Shown here: piece after piece, positions 52,590 to 61,861 of the stretch
Layout: each line of letters begins with the position of its first letter
Numbering within the stretch: the stretch's first letter is position 1
From: Fibrobacterota bacterium
GTDB taxonomy: Bacteria > Fibrobacterota > Fibrobacteria > UBA5070
Direction of reading: 5' to 3'
DNA: 64,000 nt
NCBI GenBank assembly: GCA_016715065.1
Contig: JADKBN010000002.1
Coordinates: 124,001-188,000 of the forward strand
The notes under the pieces: model-generated
The model's input: only the letters and a program-made list of their open reading frames with translations
Databases searched by the model: none
Told to the model about the DNA's origin: nothing
Position numbers and translations under genes: made by a program

Positions 52590-55500
52590 CTAGGGCGCAG
52601 GGGGGAGCCAACGCGCCAGCATGGCGTCGAGCGCTTCCGGTGCGAAAGGCTTGGCGAGGTAGTCGTCCATCCCGCATTCCAGGCACAGCTCCCGGTCGTC
52701 GTCCATCGCATTGGCGGTCAGGGCGACAATGGGGATCTTCGGATCCAGTGCCCTGGAATCGGCGGAGCGGATCATCCGGGTGGCGTCGAATCCGTTCAGT
52801 TCGGGCATCTGGCAGTCCATCAGCACCAGATCGAAGTCTTCGGACTCCAGCGCTTGGACGGCCAGGAGCCCGTTGGACACCAAATGGACATCGTATCCCA
52901 GACTCGAAAGGATTCCCTGGGCCACCAGCTGGTTGATCGCGTTGTCCTCGGCCACCAGGATTCGTCGGCGCACCATCGGACCCGTCGTCCTTTGCGGGGG
53001 CTCGAGAGCTTGCCGCGACTCTCCTCCCAGCAACACGGAAAGAGCCTCGCGCAGATCGGAAGACCGCACGGGTTTGGATAGACGCAGCCGGATTCCCGCT
53101 TCCGAGAGCCGTTGCGATGATTCCGTCGCGGCCAGCGAGGTCATGAGCAGGATTGGAAGGTCCTTCAGATCCTCGCGTTCATGGATGATCCCGGCCAGCT
53201 CCACGCCGTCCATGTTGGGCATCTTCATGTCGAGGATGGCGGCATCGAAATGGACGTTTTCCGTCCGAGTCGTGTCCAGCTGCTCCAACGCTTCCCGGCC
53301 GGAAGCAGCCGTCGCCACCGTGGCGCCCCAGGCGGCGAACTGCCACAGCAGGATCTCGCGGTTGGTGGCGCTGTCGTCGACCACCAGGATGTGGCGACCC
53401 TCCAGAAGGCTCTTGCCGTCCCAGGTTCCAGCCGGCTCCAGCTCGCGTGTGGCGATGGAGAACCAGAACGTGCTGCCCTTGCCCGGCTCGCTGTCCAGTC
53501 CGATTCGTCCGCCCATCATTTCGGAGAGTTGCTTGGAGATCGCAAGTCCCAGTCCGGTGCCGCCGAACTTCCGCGAGGTGCTGGCATCAACCTGCGAAAA
53601 ACTCTTGAACAGCTCGCCCTGCTTGGAGGGCGGGATTCCGATTCCCGTGTCGCGGACGGAAAACATCAAGCGCAACTCCTCGCCCAGCCGGGACTCCACG
53701 GAAACACGCACGGAGACCTCGCCGGAGGCGGTGAACTTCACCGCGTTGCCCGCCAGGTTCAGCAAAATCTGTCGCAGACGCACGGGATCGCCCTCGATGC
53801 GTTCGGGGACGTCTGGATCGGCCGCGCAAACGAATTCGATGCCCTTCTCCTGGGCGTGGAGGGCCAGGGTGGAGGCGACGTCGTCGAGCGTCGAGCGCAG
53901 ATCGAACGGGATCCGCTCCAGTTCCAGCTTGCCGGATTCGATCTTCGAAAAGTCCAGGATGTCGTTGATGATGGACAGGAGGGATTCGGCGCTGGCGCGC
54001 ACGATCTTGGCGAACCGCCGCTGCTCGTCGGAAAGGGCGGTCTCCAGGAGGAGCCCGATCATGCCCAGGATCCCGTTCATGGGCGTGCGGATTTCGTGGC
54101 TCATGTTTGCCAAAAACTGACTCTTGGATCGGCTGGCCTGCTGGGCCTCCGTGGCGAGCCGCTGCGCCTCCAGGCGGGAGCGACCCAGCTCCCGGTTCAT
54201 TTCCAGGAGTCGGTCGGAAGCCGCGCGCCGTTCGGTCACGTCGGAGATCGTGGCCAGGATGGTTTCCTTCCCTCCATGATCTTCTGACAGGAAACGTCCT
54301 TTCATCTGGACCCAGCGTTCGCCGTCCGGGCGATGGATGCGGAACTCCAGGAAGAACGGGCCGGGCTCGTTTCTCGCTTCCTCCAGCCCTTCGGCGACCA
54401 GGGTCGCCTCGTCCTGGGGCAAAGTCGAGATGAAGCTCTCCAGAGGGTGGGACAGTTCGTGGTCCTCCGGCTGACCCAGGATCCGTGACCAGACCTTGTT
54501 GTGGCTGATCGTGCGAGCGGAAAGGTCGATCTCGCAAAGGCCTTCGCCGACCACGTCCAAGGTGAGCACCAAGCGCTGCTCGCTGCGATGGACCGCTTCG
54601 CGCTGGCGGGCGACTTCGGCCAACGCGGACATCGTGCATGCGTTCGATTCGCGCAGGTCCCGGGTGCGGTGGATCACCAGGATTTCGGAACGCAACCGCT
54701 GGCCGTACAGCCACGACACCATCTGGGCGACAAGAAGGGACACCAGCAATCCGATCGGCAGGATCCAGAAGTGTTGGTGATCGAAAAAGCGTGTCAAAAA
54801 GACGTTTGTCGGGGTGACGGTGATCTTCCAGGGGCGTCCGCCCGCATCCATCACATACGTGTAGCTCCATCCCTTCGTCGAGTCTCGCAGTGCGCTCGTG
54901 TCGGCGGAACGACTCAGCAGCACCCGGGCTTCATTGGCGGGAGCCTGGAGGTCTTCGACCGAAAGATCCAATCCCATGGAGGGAGTGGAACGGAGCCTGG
55001 TTTCCAGAAAATGACCGATTTCCAAAGTGACGAGCGCGTAGCCCTTGATTGCATCTTCACGATCCTGCCTGGTGCGCAGCGGGAGCGCCGGGTTGAAAGC
55101 GGTGGAAACCAATTGGACCGTGGTCCTCCCGTCGTGGCCCGCGCTGGGCTCGGTGAGGAATGTCCTTCCCTCGGATCGCGCCATTTCGAAAGCCTTGCGC
55201 GGACCGTCTTGCGTGGCGAGGTCCCAACCCAGCAGCTCCGACTGGCGTTCCCGTGGCACGGCCAGGGCGATTGGGTAGTGGATCTCATGGGATCGCGCCT
55301 TGGCGCGTCGGCCGTTGCGGATTTCGAAGAGCTCGATTTTTCGGTTTTCCAATCGGGACAGGGCAGTGAGAAAAACCGGGAGGTCCGTCTCACGGACCAA
55401 GGGGACCCAGCAAACCGATTGCGCTCCCTCGAGATCCAGCATGTGGTTGGCCATGAGCCACCATCCTTCCGGCTGGACCGTGCTTTGGGCCGCCTCAAGG

Positions 55501-56411
55501 TGATGGGCCAACAATTCCATGCTCTGCCTGGCCTGCTGGACCCCGTTGCGCAGGGCATCCACCCGGATTCCGGCCTCGTGGCGCAACGACTTTTCGAAGG
55601 TATCGGTCGCGCGTCGGTCCGCTTCGATGAACGCGCCCAATGTCGAGGCCAAACCCATGGCTGTCACCACGACTCCCGGGCCCAAGCGCAAAAGAAGGCT
55701 CGGGGGGTACCGGGGAGGATCTTCTTCCAGCGCCTTGCGCCAGCGACGACGAAAAAACATCATCGCCGCCCAACCCATGGCCAGAAGCAGGCCCAGCGCG
55801 GCGCCGCGAAGCCGGGCGAACAGAACGGACCGTTGCACGTCGCGGGCGGAAAAATCCATGCCCAACACCGCCATCACGCGGCCGTCCGACGGGTCGCGGA
55901 TCGGCTGGACTCCGGAAATCCAGGTTCCCCACCGGTCCGTGTTCGGGCCGTCCAGCACCGGGCTTGGCGAATCGAACGCGGCCAGGAGAACCGGCGAGAT
56001 TTCCGGGTATTCCTGGCCAGGCGGGGATTCATCCTTGGAGCCGGCTTCCTCCGAGTCGCACAAAAACCGCACCCGGCCATCCCCGTCTCGTCGCATCAGA
56101 TACAGAAACCGCATCTGCTTGACGTTGGCTCGCTGGGCCATCAGGTGGGCCTTCATGTGCAGGTATTGCGGTGACTCGAGATCCGTGGAGTCGCCTTTGA
56201 GTCTGCGCAGATCGGTCACGTCCATCTGCTGGGCGATGTCCGATACCGCCAGCAGGATCCGCTCGTGCTGGCGAGAGGATTCGCTCCAGCCCAAATACAG
56301 CGCGGCCGCCAGTCCAATCACGCCGGCAATGGCGAATCCGGTCAGATTCGACTTTCCGCTGCGCACGAGCCGCCGACATCGTTCGTGGAATTTTTCGGGA
56401 GATCCTTGCAT
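52590..56411 (-). CDS. Large hybrid histidine kinase: CHASE-like sensor, PAS, HisKA/HATPase, two receivers
   Basis: 1273 aa from the ATG at 56411 (several upstream in-frame ATGs exist, but this one opens a clean membrane anchor at ~25-45). It has a periplasmic first sensor, TM helices near 210 and 240, a CHASE-like second sensor (~260-540), another helix and a PAS domain (LVLTLDVVGEGLCEIDLS). The kinase core is QFLANMSHEIRTPMNGILGM (phospho-His), NLAGNAVKFTASG, GIGIPPSKQGELFKSF and GGTGLGLAISKQL. Two receivers follow: ILDMKMPNMDGVELAG and LMDCQMPELNGFDATR. A phosphorelay kinase without a visible output regulator nearby. Confidence 0.92.
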   Translation of the reverse strand: MQGSPEKFHERCRRLVRSGKSNLTGFAIAGVIGLAAALYLGWSESSRQHERILLAVSDIAQQMDVTDLRRLKGDSTDLESPQYLHMKAHLMAQRANVKQMRFLYLMRRDGDGRVRFLCDSEEAGSKDESPPGQEYPEISPVLLAAFDSPSPVLDGPNTDRWGTWISGVQPIRDPSDGRVMAVLGMDFSARDVQRSVLFARLRGAALGLLLAMGWAAMMFFRRRWRKALEEDPPRYPPSLLLRLGPGVVVTAMGLASTLGAFIEADRRATDTFEKSLRHEAGIRVDALRNGVQQARQSMELLAHHLEAAQSTVQPEGWWLMANHMLDLEGAQSVCWVPLVRETDLPVFLTALSRLENRKIELFEIRNGRRAKARSHEIHYPIALAVPRERQSELLGWDLATQDGPRKAFEMARSEGRTFLTEPSAGHDGRTTVQLVSTAFNPALPLRTRQDREDAIKGYALVTLEIGHFLETRLRSTPSMGLDLSVEDLQAPANEARVLLSRSADTSALRDSTKGWSYTYVMDAGGRPWKITVTPTNVFLTRFFDHQHFWILPIGLLVSLLVAQMVSWLYGQRLRSEILVIHRTRDLRESNACTMSALAEVARQREAVHRSEQRLVLTLDVVGEGLCEIDLSARTISHNKVWSRILGQPEDHELSHPLESFISTLPQDEATLVAEGLEEARNEPGPFFLEFRIHRPDGERWVQMKGRFLSEDHGGKETILATISDVTERRAASDRLLEMNRELGRSRLEAQRLATEAQQASRSKSQFLANMSHEIRTPMNGILGMIGLLLETALSDEQRRFAKIVRASAESLLSIINDILDFSKIESGKLELERIPFDLRSTLDDVASTLALHAQEKGIEFVCAADPDVPERIEGDPVRLRQILLNLAGNAVKFTASGEVSVRVSVESRLGEELRLMFSVRDTGIGIPPSKQGELFKSFSQVDASTSRKFGGTGLGLAISKQLSEMMGGRIGLDSEPGKGSTFWFSIATRELEPAGTWDGKSLLEGRHILVVDDSATNREILLWQFAAWGATVATAASGREALEQLDTTRTENVHFDAAILDMKMPNMDGVELAGIIHEREDLKDLPILLMTSLAATESSQRLSEAGIRLRLSKPVRSSDLREALSVLLGGESRQALEPPQRTTGPMVRRRILVAEDNAINQLVAQGILSSLGYDVHLVSNGLLAVQALESEDFDLVLMDCQMPELNGFDATRMIRSADSRALDPKIPIVALTANAMDDDRELCLECGMDDYLAKPFAPEALDAMLARWLPPAP

Positions 56412-56463
56412 CAGCGCACAGGCTACCATCCTGGAGCCGCGCATGCGCAAGCCGGAAATGTTG

Positions 56464-57501
56464 TCAGGCGGGAGGAGTTCGCTTGCCCAGATCCCCGACC
56501 AGATCCTGGAGGGCGGGATGTCCGCCCCGGTGCAGGAGCGTTTGGCGCAGGATTTCCAGTCCCGGAACGAGAAACTGGCCAAACCAAGGCAGGTTCTTGT
56601 GCCGTGACAGGAAGCCGTAGGCGCCCAATGCTTGCATCACCCGCTGCAAAGCAGCATCCAAGAGATCCAGCCAGGCGGTTTCGGAGGCTTCCTGGCCGGA
56701 AAGCTCCATGAAATCGAGGAACAGCAAATGGCGCAGGTCCATGGGAATGGCCACGTAGGGATCCCACAAAAGGGAGGCCAGATCGTACCATCGACTCCCC
56801 GCGCGTGCCCCTTGGTAGTCGATGAACCAGATACCGTCTGGTTTGTGCATCAGATTCTGGGATTGGAAATCACGGTGCATCAGGGTGCGGGGGTGTGATT
56901 CGACCCGCAGGGCCAGGCGGGCGAATTCGGCCAGCAGTGCGGGTTCGGCCAAGCGTTCCGGGGCCAAGCCAAACGATTCCTCCGCACAGCGGCGCGCGAA
57001 GTAGCTCGTTTCCCAAAGCAACGGCCCGAGATCAAAAACACGATCGGTCAAAAACACGCAGCCCGCCATGGCCGGGCCTCCGAGGTGCTGCCAGTCGATC
57101 AGCGCCTCGAGCGCGGGCCTGTACGCTGCCCGGAGGGCTTCGGGGTCTCCAGGTCCAGGAAACCCGCAAGCGTGGGCCTGCGAGAGCAGCAGCGTGGAGC
57201 CCAGATCTTGGAGCACCACTTGCCGGGCCTCGTCGTCGGAGCCAAACACTTCCGGAACGCGAAGACCACAGGAGCGCAGATGAGCGGTGATGGCTAAAAA
57301 ACGGTCATAATCGGCATCCCTGGCATGGCTTTGCAACAGGATATGGGTGTGGTCCCCTGCGCCGATGCGCCAGTAGGCCCGGCCCGACCCTGCGCTGCCG
57401 GCGATGGTGGGGTGGTAGGGCGGAAGGTGCCCCAGCGAAGCGAGGCGCGACTGGATCGAGGGGGTCAGCGCGACGGTTGTCGCCGGTGTCAAGCTGGCCA
57501 T
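56464..57501 (-). CDS. AmgK-like sugar kinase (N-acetylmuramate/N-acetylglucosamine 1-kinase)
   Basis: 345 aa from the ATG at 57501. APH-fold kinase with the AmgK-type pattern: GSAGSGRAYWRIG (nucleotide loop), ILLQSHARDADYDRFLAI, LQDLGSTLLL, the catalytic LMHRDFQSQNLMHK (Asp, Asn) and WFIDYQGARAGSRWYDLASLLWDPYV. In Pseudomonas AmgK phosphorylates MurNAc at C1 and MurU turns it into UDP-MurNAc, recycling cell wall and bypassing fosfomycin. A MurU-like gene overlaps it by 13 bp here, which supports the call. Confidence 0.8.
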   Translation of the reverse strand: MASLTPATTVALTPSIQSRLASLGHLPPYHPTIAGSAGSGRAYWRIGAGDHTHILLQSHARDADYDRFLAITAHLRSCGLRVPEVFGSDDEARQVVLQDLGSTLLLSQAHACGFPGPGDPEALRAAYRPALEALIDWQHLGGPAMAGCVFLTDRVFDLGPLLWETSYFARRCAEESFGLAPERLAEPALLAEFARLALRVESHPRTLMHRDFQSQNLMHKPDGIWFIDYQGARAGSRWYDLASLLWDPYVAIPMDLRHLLFLDFMELSGQEASETAWLDLLDAALQRVMQALGAYGFLSRHKNLPWFGQFLVPGLEILRQTLLHRGGHPALQDLVGDLGKRTPPA

Positions 57502-58415
57502 GCGAGGAGGTCTCCGCCGGGGTTTCGCAGCGTTCCCGCCAGGGCTTCGCCGGGGCGGAGGACCGCTCCGGGGAACAGGATCGCGGATTCCATCCGCGAG
57601 CCGGCGCCGAGCTGAGCCCCGTATTCGACCGCGCAGCCGGGCGCGACCGCGCAGCCGGGGGCGAGTTCGGCGGTGGGATCGATCCAGGATCCGAGGTTCC
57701 GGAAAGTCAATTCTTGTCCCAGGGCGCGCAGGAAATCGCCGGGTTTTCCCAGGTCGTCCCATCGGCAGCTAGAAGGTGCTTGCCAGGCCAGGACGGTCTT
57801 TCCGGCCTCCAGGAGGTCGTGCCACAATTCTTTCACGCTCCAGGGGTGGTGCGGGTCGCCACCCAGAACGGACCTGCGATAGAAAGCGATGCCCGAAAAG
57901 GTCCGCGCCAGCAGGGAATCGGAAGGCAATGGGCCGCGCGGGTGGCCGAACACGCCTTGGAACCGTCCATCGGCCACCGCGACATTGGGGTTCACTTCCG
58001 GGCGGTCAAGCACCACCAGAGTGGCATCGGCCCGAGCGGCCAGGTGGGCTTGCCAGGGTTCGCGCAGGTCGATGGAATGCGTGAGATCGCCGTTGTGCAC
58101 CACCAGGTGATCCGACACCAGGGATTGCTCATGCACCAATCGCGCGAGCGCACCGCCGGTATCCAAAAGCACGGGCTCCACCTGCACGTGGTCCAGCGCG
58201 CGGGCTTCCGCCCACGACAAAATTTGCTGAGGCAGATGATGTGCGTTGGCCAGACGTCGGGCCGGCGCCAGGGCTTCGCAGGCGGCCAGAGCGCGGTCGG
58301 CCAGGGTGACTCCGGCCAGGGGCAGCAGCGGCTTGGGGCAGACATCGGTCAGCGGACGTAGACGCTCGCCTCGTCCGGCGCACAGGACCAAGGCGTCCAC
58401 CGTCACCAAGGGCAT
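57489..58415 (-). CDS. MurU-like sugar-1-phosphate nucleotidyltransferase
   Basis: 308 aa. Nucleotidyltransferase signature DALVLCAGRGERLRPLTDVCPKPLLPLAG, metal-binding VVHNGDLTHS, and a substrate part GIAFYRRSVL, RWDDLGKPGDFLRAL. It is longer than MurU of Pseudomonas (~220-240) because of a C-terminal left-handed-beta-helix-like tail (WIDPTAELAPGCAVAPGCAV). Coupled to the AmgK-like gene; its own start (ATG, TAATG overlap) follows the EcfA-like stop by one base. Likely makes UDP-MurNAc or another NDP-sugar. Confidence 0.8.
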   Translation of the reverse strand: MPLVTVDALVLCAGRGERLRPLTDVCPKPLLPLAGVTLADRALAACEALAPARRLANAHHLPQQILSWAEARALDHVQVEPVLLDTGGALARLVHEQSLVSDHLVVHNGDLTHSIDLREPWQAHLAARADATLVVLDRPEVNPNVAVADGRFQGVFGHPRGPLPSDSLLARTFSGIAFYRRSVLGGDPHHPWSVKELWHDLLEAGKTVLAWQAPSSCRWDDLGKPGDFLRALGQELTFRNLGSWIDPTAELAPGCAVAPGCAVEYGAQLGAGSRMESAILFPGAVLRPGEALAGTLRNPGGDLLAWPA

Positions 58416-59257
58416 TATCGAGCCAGACGCAGCACGAGCTCCGCGACAGCTTCGTCCAGGCTCACGGGCAGCGGGGCATTGGCGAGCACGCCTTGGGAGC
58501 GCAGGCGATGGAACAGCTCGGCGGCGGGAGGCAAGGTGAGGCCGGCCTCCTGCAGGATGTCCGGCTTTTCCAGGACCTGCTGGGGAGTTCCGTGGGCGAC
58601 GATCTCGCCCTGGTCCAAGACCACGACTTTGTCGGTGAGCTGCAAGGCCGGGTCAAGCCGGTGGCTGGTGAACACCACCGCCAAGCCGCGCTTGGCCAAT
58701 TCACGCAAAATCCGACCAACAACCCGCACGCCGGCGGCGTCCAGATCAGCCAGGGGCTCGTCCATCAGCACCACACGGGGTTTGCCGATGAGGCTGGAGG
58801 CAAGGGCGATGCGGCGGCGCTCGCCGACGGAAATTTCGTCCAGATACCACTGGCGGGAGTCGCGCAGTCGTACGACCTCCAAGGCCTGGCCCACGCGATG
58901 GGGGATGGCCGCGCCCGAAAGGCCAGCCAATCGGCAGCCCCGGGACAGTTCGTCTTCCACTGTGGGGCCCACGAGAGCTTTTTCGGATTCGGTGCGGATG
59001 AAGGCCACCCACTCGTCCACCTTTTCGGCAGGGAGCTCTTCCAAGTCGATCTTGCCCAGCCGGACGGTGCCTTCCGAAGGCAGCAAGAATCCACCCAGGA
59101 GCTTCAGGCAGGTGGTTTTGCCGGAGCCATTGGCACCTGCGACCAACAGAACTTCGCCAGCGCGCACGTCCAACGTCAGGCCATAGACGGCCGTGTTGCC
59201 GGCATCGTACGCGTAGCCGACTCCCTCAACCTGTAAAAGAACGCTATCATCGCTCAT
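58415..59257 (-). CDS. Energy-coupling-factor-type ABC ATPase (CbiO/EcfA-like), alone
   Basis: 280 aa. Walker A LVAGANGSGKTTCLKLLGG, Walker B VVLMDEPLADLD, a FTSHRLDPALQLTDKVVVLDQG H-loop and a C-terminal region typical of EcfA/CbiO ATPases of vitamin and metal importers. The signature is ISVGERRRIALASSL, not SGGQ. No S-component or T-component gene is nearby; instead it precedes MurU/AmgK-like genes in one coupled operon. Either it serves a transporter encoded elsewhere or it feeds the recycling pathway. Confidence 0.85.
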   Translation of the reverse strand: MSDDSVLLQVEGVGYAYDAGNTAVYGLTLDVRAGEVLLVAGANGSGKTTCLKLLGGFLLPSEGTVRLGKIDLEELPAEKVDEWVAFIRTESEKALVGPTVEDELSRGCRLAGLSGAAIPHRVGQALEVVRLRDSRQWYLDEISVGERRRIALASSLIGKPRVVLMDEPLADLDAAGVRVVGRILRELAKRGLAVVFTSHRLDPALQLTDKVVVLDQGEIVAHGTPQQVLEKPDILQEAGLTLPPAAELFHRLRSQGVLANAPLPVSLDEAVAELVLRLAR

Positions 59258-59339
59258 GGATTCCGGATCCTTCCGGGTGCTTTAGGTAAATTGGACTCAA
59301 AGCATACGACAATCGCAAGGGGGAAACGCCACGCTGTTT

Positions 59340-60281
59340 GTGAAGGTCTGCGGAATCACGGAAGAAAAAGGCGCGATGGCTTGCGTCCACCAAGGGGTGG
59401 ACCACATCGGTTTGAACTTCGTTCCCCAAAGCAAAAGGTTCGTCCAGCCTGACGTGGCCCGTGGACTGGCAGCCCAGGTGGCAAGGCGCTGCGGGCTGGT
59501 CGGGGTCTTCATGGATCAGCCCCTGGAATACATCGAATCGGTGCTGCGCAAGGTGCCCCTGGATGCCGTCCAACTGCATGGCCGGGAGACCCCTGAATTC
59601 TGTTCCCGGCTGAGTGTGCCAGTGTGGAAAGTTTTTGCCGTCGGGCCGGGTTGGGACCCCCGGAACGTGTCCCAGTACCCGGATGCCGCTGTTAGGCTCT
59701 TCGATACAGCATCTTCCCCAGGAGTGTCCGGAGGGGTGGGGAAAGCCTTCGATTGGAGTCTTTTGCCCTCGCATATCCTGCATCCTTGGGTCTTGGCGGG
59801 AGGATTGGGGCCGGAAAATCTCGCCCAGGCCATCACATTGCACCAACCGGACGGCGTGGATCTCAACAGCGGCGTGGAATCCGCGCCAGGTGTGAAGGAT
59901 CCGGAAAAACTCGCCAAGGCCATGGGGCTGGTGGCAGCTTGGCGGACCCAATCGGTGGGAACAGTCCTTCCCGGGCGCACCGGCGGCTCCATGCAGTTGG
60001 ATGGCAAGTCCTGGGCCGTCTGGGTGCTGGACGCCAGGTCCCAGACGGCGGACGTGGAGTTCCAGGGACTCAAGGAGTTGTTGAGCGCCCACCCCCGCCT
60101 GATCCTGGATTTCCGCGCACGGAACGTTTCCACGCAAATGCTTGGTTCCGAGCTTCTCGGCTGGGAAATGGCCGCCCGCGAAAACGGTGGAGAAATCCGC
60201 TTTCGGTTCAACGAAGACACGTTGGGCCGTTTGATGCGCGTTTCGCTGGGCGCGTTGCTTCCGGTGGTGGACGAACCATGA
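59340..60281 (+). CDS. Phosphoribosylanthranilate isomerase fused to a STAS-like domain
   Basis: 313 aa from a GTG at 59340; GGGGGA at 59319-59324 stands nearer to an in-frame CTG at 59334, which may be the real start (LFVKVCGIT). Residues 1-200 are TrpF: KVCGIT (catalytic Cys), GVDHIGLNFVPQSKRFV, VQLHGRETPEF, FDTASSPGVSGGVGKAFDW, VLAGGLGPENL, VDLNSGVES (catalytic Asp). Residues ~205-313 resemble a STAS/anti-anti-sigma domain (WVLDARS, ELLSAHPRLILDFRARNVST, LLGWEMAARENGGEI). No other trp genes are near. The ATG of the next gene overlaps its stop, so this TrpF may act in an envelope-linked task. Confidence 0.78.
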   Translation: MKVCGITEEKGAMACVHQGVDHIGLNFVPQSKRFVQPDVARGLAAQVARRCGLVGVFMDQPLEYIESVLRKVPLDAVQLHGRETPEFCSRLSVPVWKVFAVGPGWDPRNVSQYPDAAVRLFDTASSPGVSGGVGKAFDWSLLPSHILHPWVLAGGLGPENLAQAITLHQPDGVDLNSGVESAPGVKDPEKLAKAMGLVAAWRTQSVGTVLPGRTGGSMQLDGKSWAVWVLDARSQTADVEFQGLKELLSAHPRLILDFRARNVSTQMLGSELLGWEMAARENGGEIRFRFNEDTLGRLMRVSLGALLPVVDEP

Positions 60282-61861
60282 ACCGTTCGGCTCCGAATTC
60301 CCACTCAGGACATGTGCGTGTTCTCCTCGTCATTGGATTGCTGGTTGCCTCTACCGTCCAGGCCGATCTGGTCGTGGATTTTTCCAAGCCCAACCATCGC
60401 CCCGGAAACGTGGGTGGCGTGTTTGGTTTTCGATATCCGGACTCGGCCACTCGCCACAGTCCGAGTCACCATGCGAATCTGCGATGGTCCAGCGAGGGCG
60501 AGGCCCCCGGTGCCCATCTGACCTACGAGTTGGACGGGCCAAAATATCCATCGGCGGGATTCGGCGCCATGCTGGCCGAAGAATCTCAGGCCCTGGACTT
60601 GCGCGACCTCAAAGGGATCCATGTGCGGCTGCGGTCGAGCGTGCAGCGCACCGTTCGGGTGACGGTCGTTTCCAATCTCCGCGATTACAGCAAAGCCTCG
60701 GACACAGGCGTGGCCTTCGGCTATGATCTGGAAGTGGGCCCCGAGGTGATGGACACCGTGATCGGTGTGGAAAACCTTGCCCTGCCGCTGTGGCTGGTGG
60801 GATCGCCACCGTTGTATGCCACCGAGGCATTGGGCGCGGCGACGGCCATCCAATTCAACGTCAGCTGCGAAAAAATATCTGGAGCCTGCCAATCGGATAC
60901 GGGCAGCCTACAGGTGGAGAAGCTGGAACTGATGGGCGTTGGCGGCGGTTGGCCTACGCCTCCGGCGGGATCGTGCACCGGTGAAAAGGTCAGTTTGTCG
61001 GATTTCCAAGGTGAAAACGCCAAGCGAAACGGCTGGGGCGGATGGTGGTACGTGTATACGGATGCCAACTCGGATTCCTCCGCCAAGTCGCGTGGACGTT
61101 CACAGATCCTCTCCGCGCGGGACACCACGGACCTTCAGACCTGGAGCCCTGATTCGGCTCGCGGCGAGGCATGGATGCGGTTTCGGCTGACGCGCGAGCA
61201 AGCCTACAGCGGTTGGGCGGCCCTGGAAACCCAGGCCGGGCCTCCCGATGCGATCACCAGCCAGCCTGTTGCGGTCGATCGGCCGGGATTGTCCGCCATC
61301 TCCTTTCGGCTTGCCTTCGATTCGGCCTTTCCCGCTTCGTTGGGCGGGGTGACCCTGAAACTGAAACGGTCCGGCGTGGCATTCGAGAAAGGCCGCGATC
61401 TGCAAATTCGCATTCCCCACACCGACTCCTCCCGCAACTGGTGCGTGGACCTGGCTGCCTTGCGCCAGCCCGCTTGGAGCGGATCGGCCCGCAGCTTTGA
61501 GCCGGACTCGCTTTTGGCGGTTGCTTGGGAGGTCAAGCTCGGCGGCGTGGAAAACGAGGCGGTGGGCGGCTTCCGCCTCTCGCAGGTGGAGATGTGGAAG
61601 GCGGGGACCGCGATCCGACCTAGGTCCAACAGCCTGGGTGGCGTCCGACGCATGGGCGGTGAAATCGAATTCACACGCTCGGGTTGGGCTGGATCGGCGC
61701 TACTGGTTTTGGTGGATTCGCGTGGACGGATTTTGTCGCGCAACACGCTTGCCTCCGATCAGGCTTCCATTCGCATTGCCGCGCCGTTGGGCGTCCCATC
61801 GTGGCTTGTGGTCGCCGGGGCATCGGCCCGGGGGACGTTCCCTGTGGCCACATTGCGTTGA
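60278..61861 (+). CDS. Secreted protein with carbohydrate-binding-like domains
   Basis: 527 aa from the ATG at 60278, overlapping the TrpF-STAS stop (ATGA). Signal peptide ...VASTVQADLVVDF. It has two jelly-roll-like modules, each beginning with an aromatic-rich strand (FGFRYPDSATRHSPSHHANL; NGWGGWWYVYTDANSDSSAK). These resemble carbohydrate-binding modules of the CBM/CIA30 kind, also seen in the lipoproteins 36090 and 44217. It ends in a sorting-type strand (ALLVLVDSRGRILSRNTLAS). The target is not evident. Confidence 0.7.
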   Translation: MNRSAPNSHSGHVRVLLVIGLLVASTVQADLVVDFSKPNHRPGNVGGVFGFRYPDSATRHSPSHHANLRWSSEGEAPGAHLTYELDGPKYPSAGFGAMLAEESQALDLRDLKGIHVRLRSSVQRTVRVTVVSNLRDYSKASDTGVAFGYDLEVGPEVMDTVIGVENLALPLWLVGSPPLYATEALGAATAIQFNVSCEKISGACQSDTGSLQVEKLELMGVGGGWPTPPAGSCTGEKVSLSDFQGENAKRNGWGGWWYVYTDANSDSSAKSRGRSQILSARDTTDLQTWSPDSARGEAWMRFRLTREQAYSGWAALETQAGPPDAITSQPVAVDRPGLSAISFRLAFDSAFPASLGGVTLKLKRSGVAFEKGRDLQIRIPHTDSSRNWCVDLAALRQPAWSGSARSFEPDSLLAVAWEVKLGGVENEAVGGFRLSQVEMWKAGTAIRPRSNSLGGVRRMGGEIEFTRSGWAGSALLVLVDSRGRILSRNTLASDQASIRIAAPLGVPSWLVVAGASARGTFPVATLR

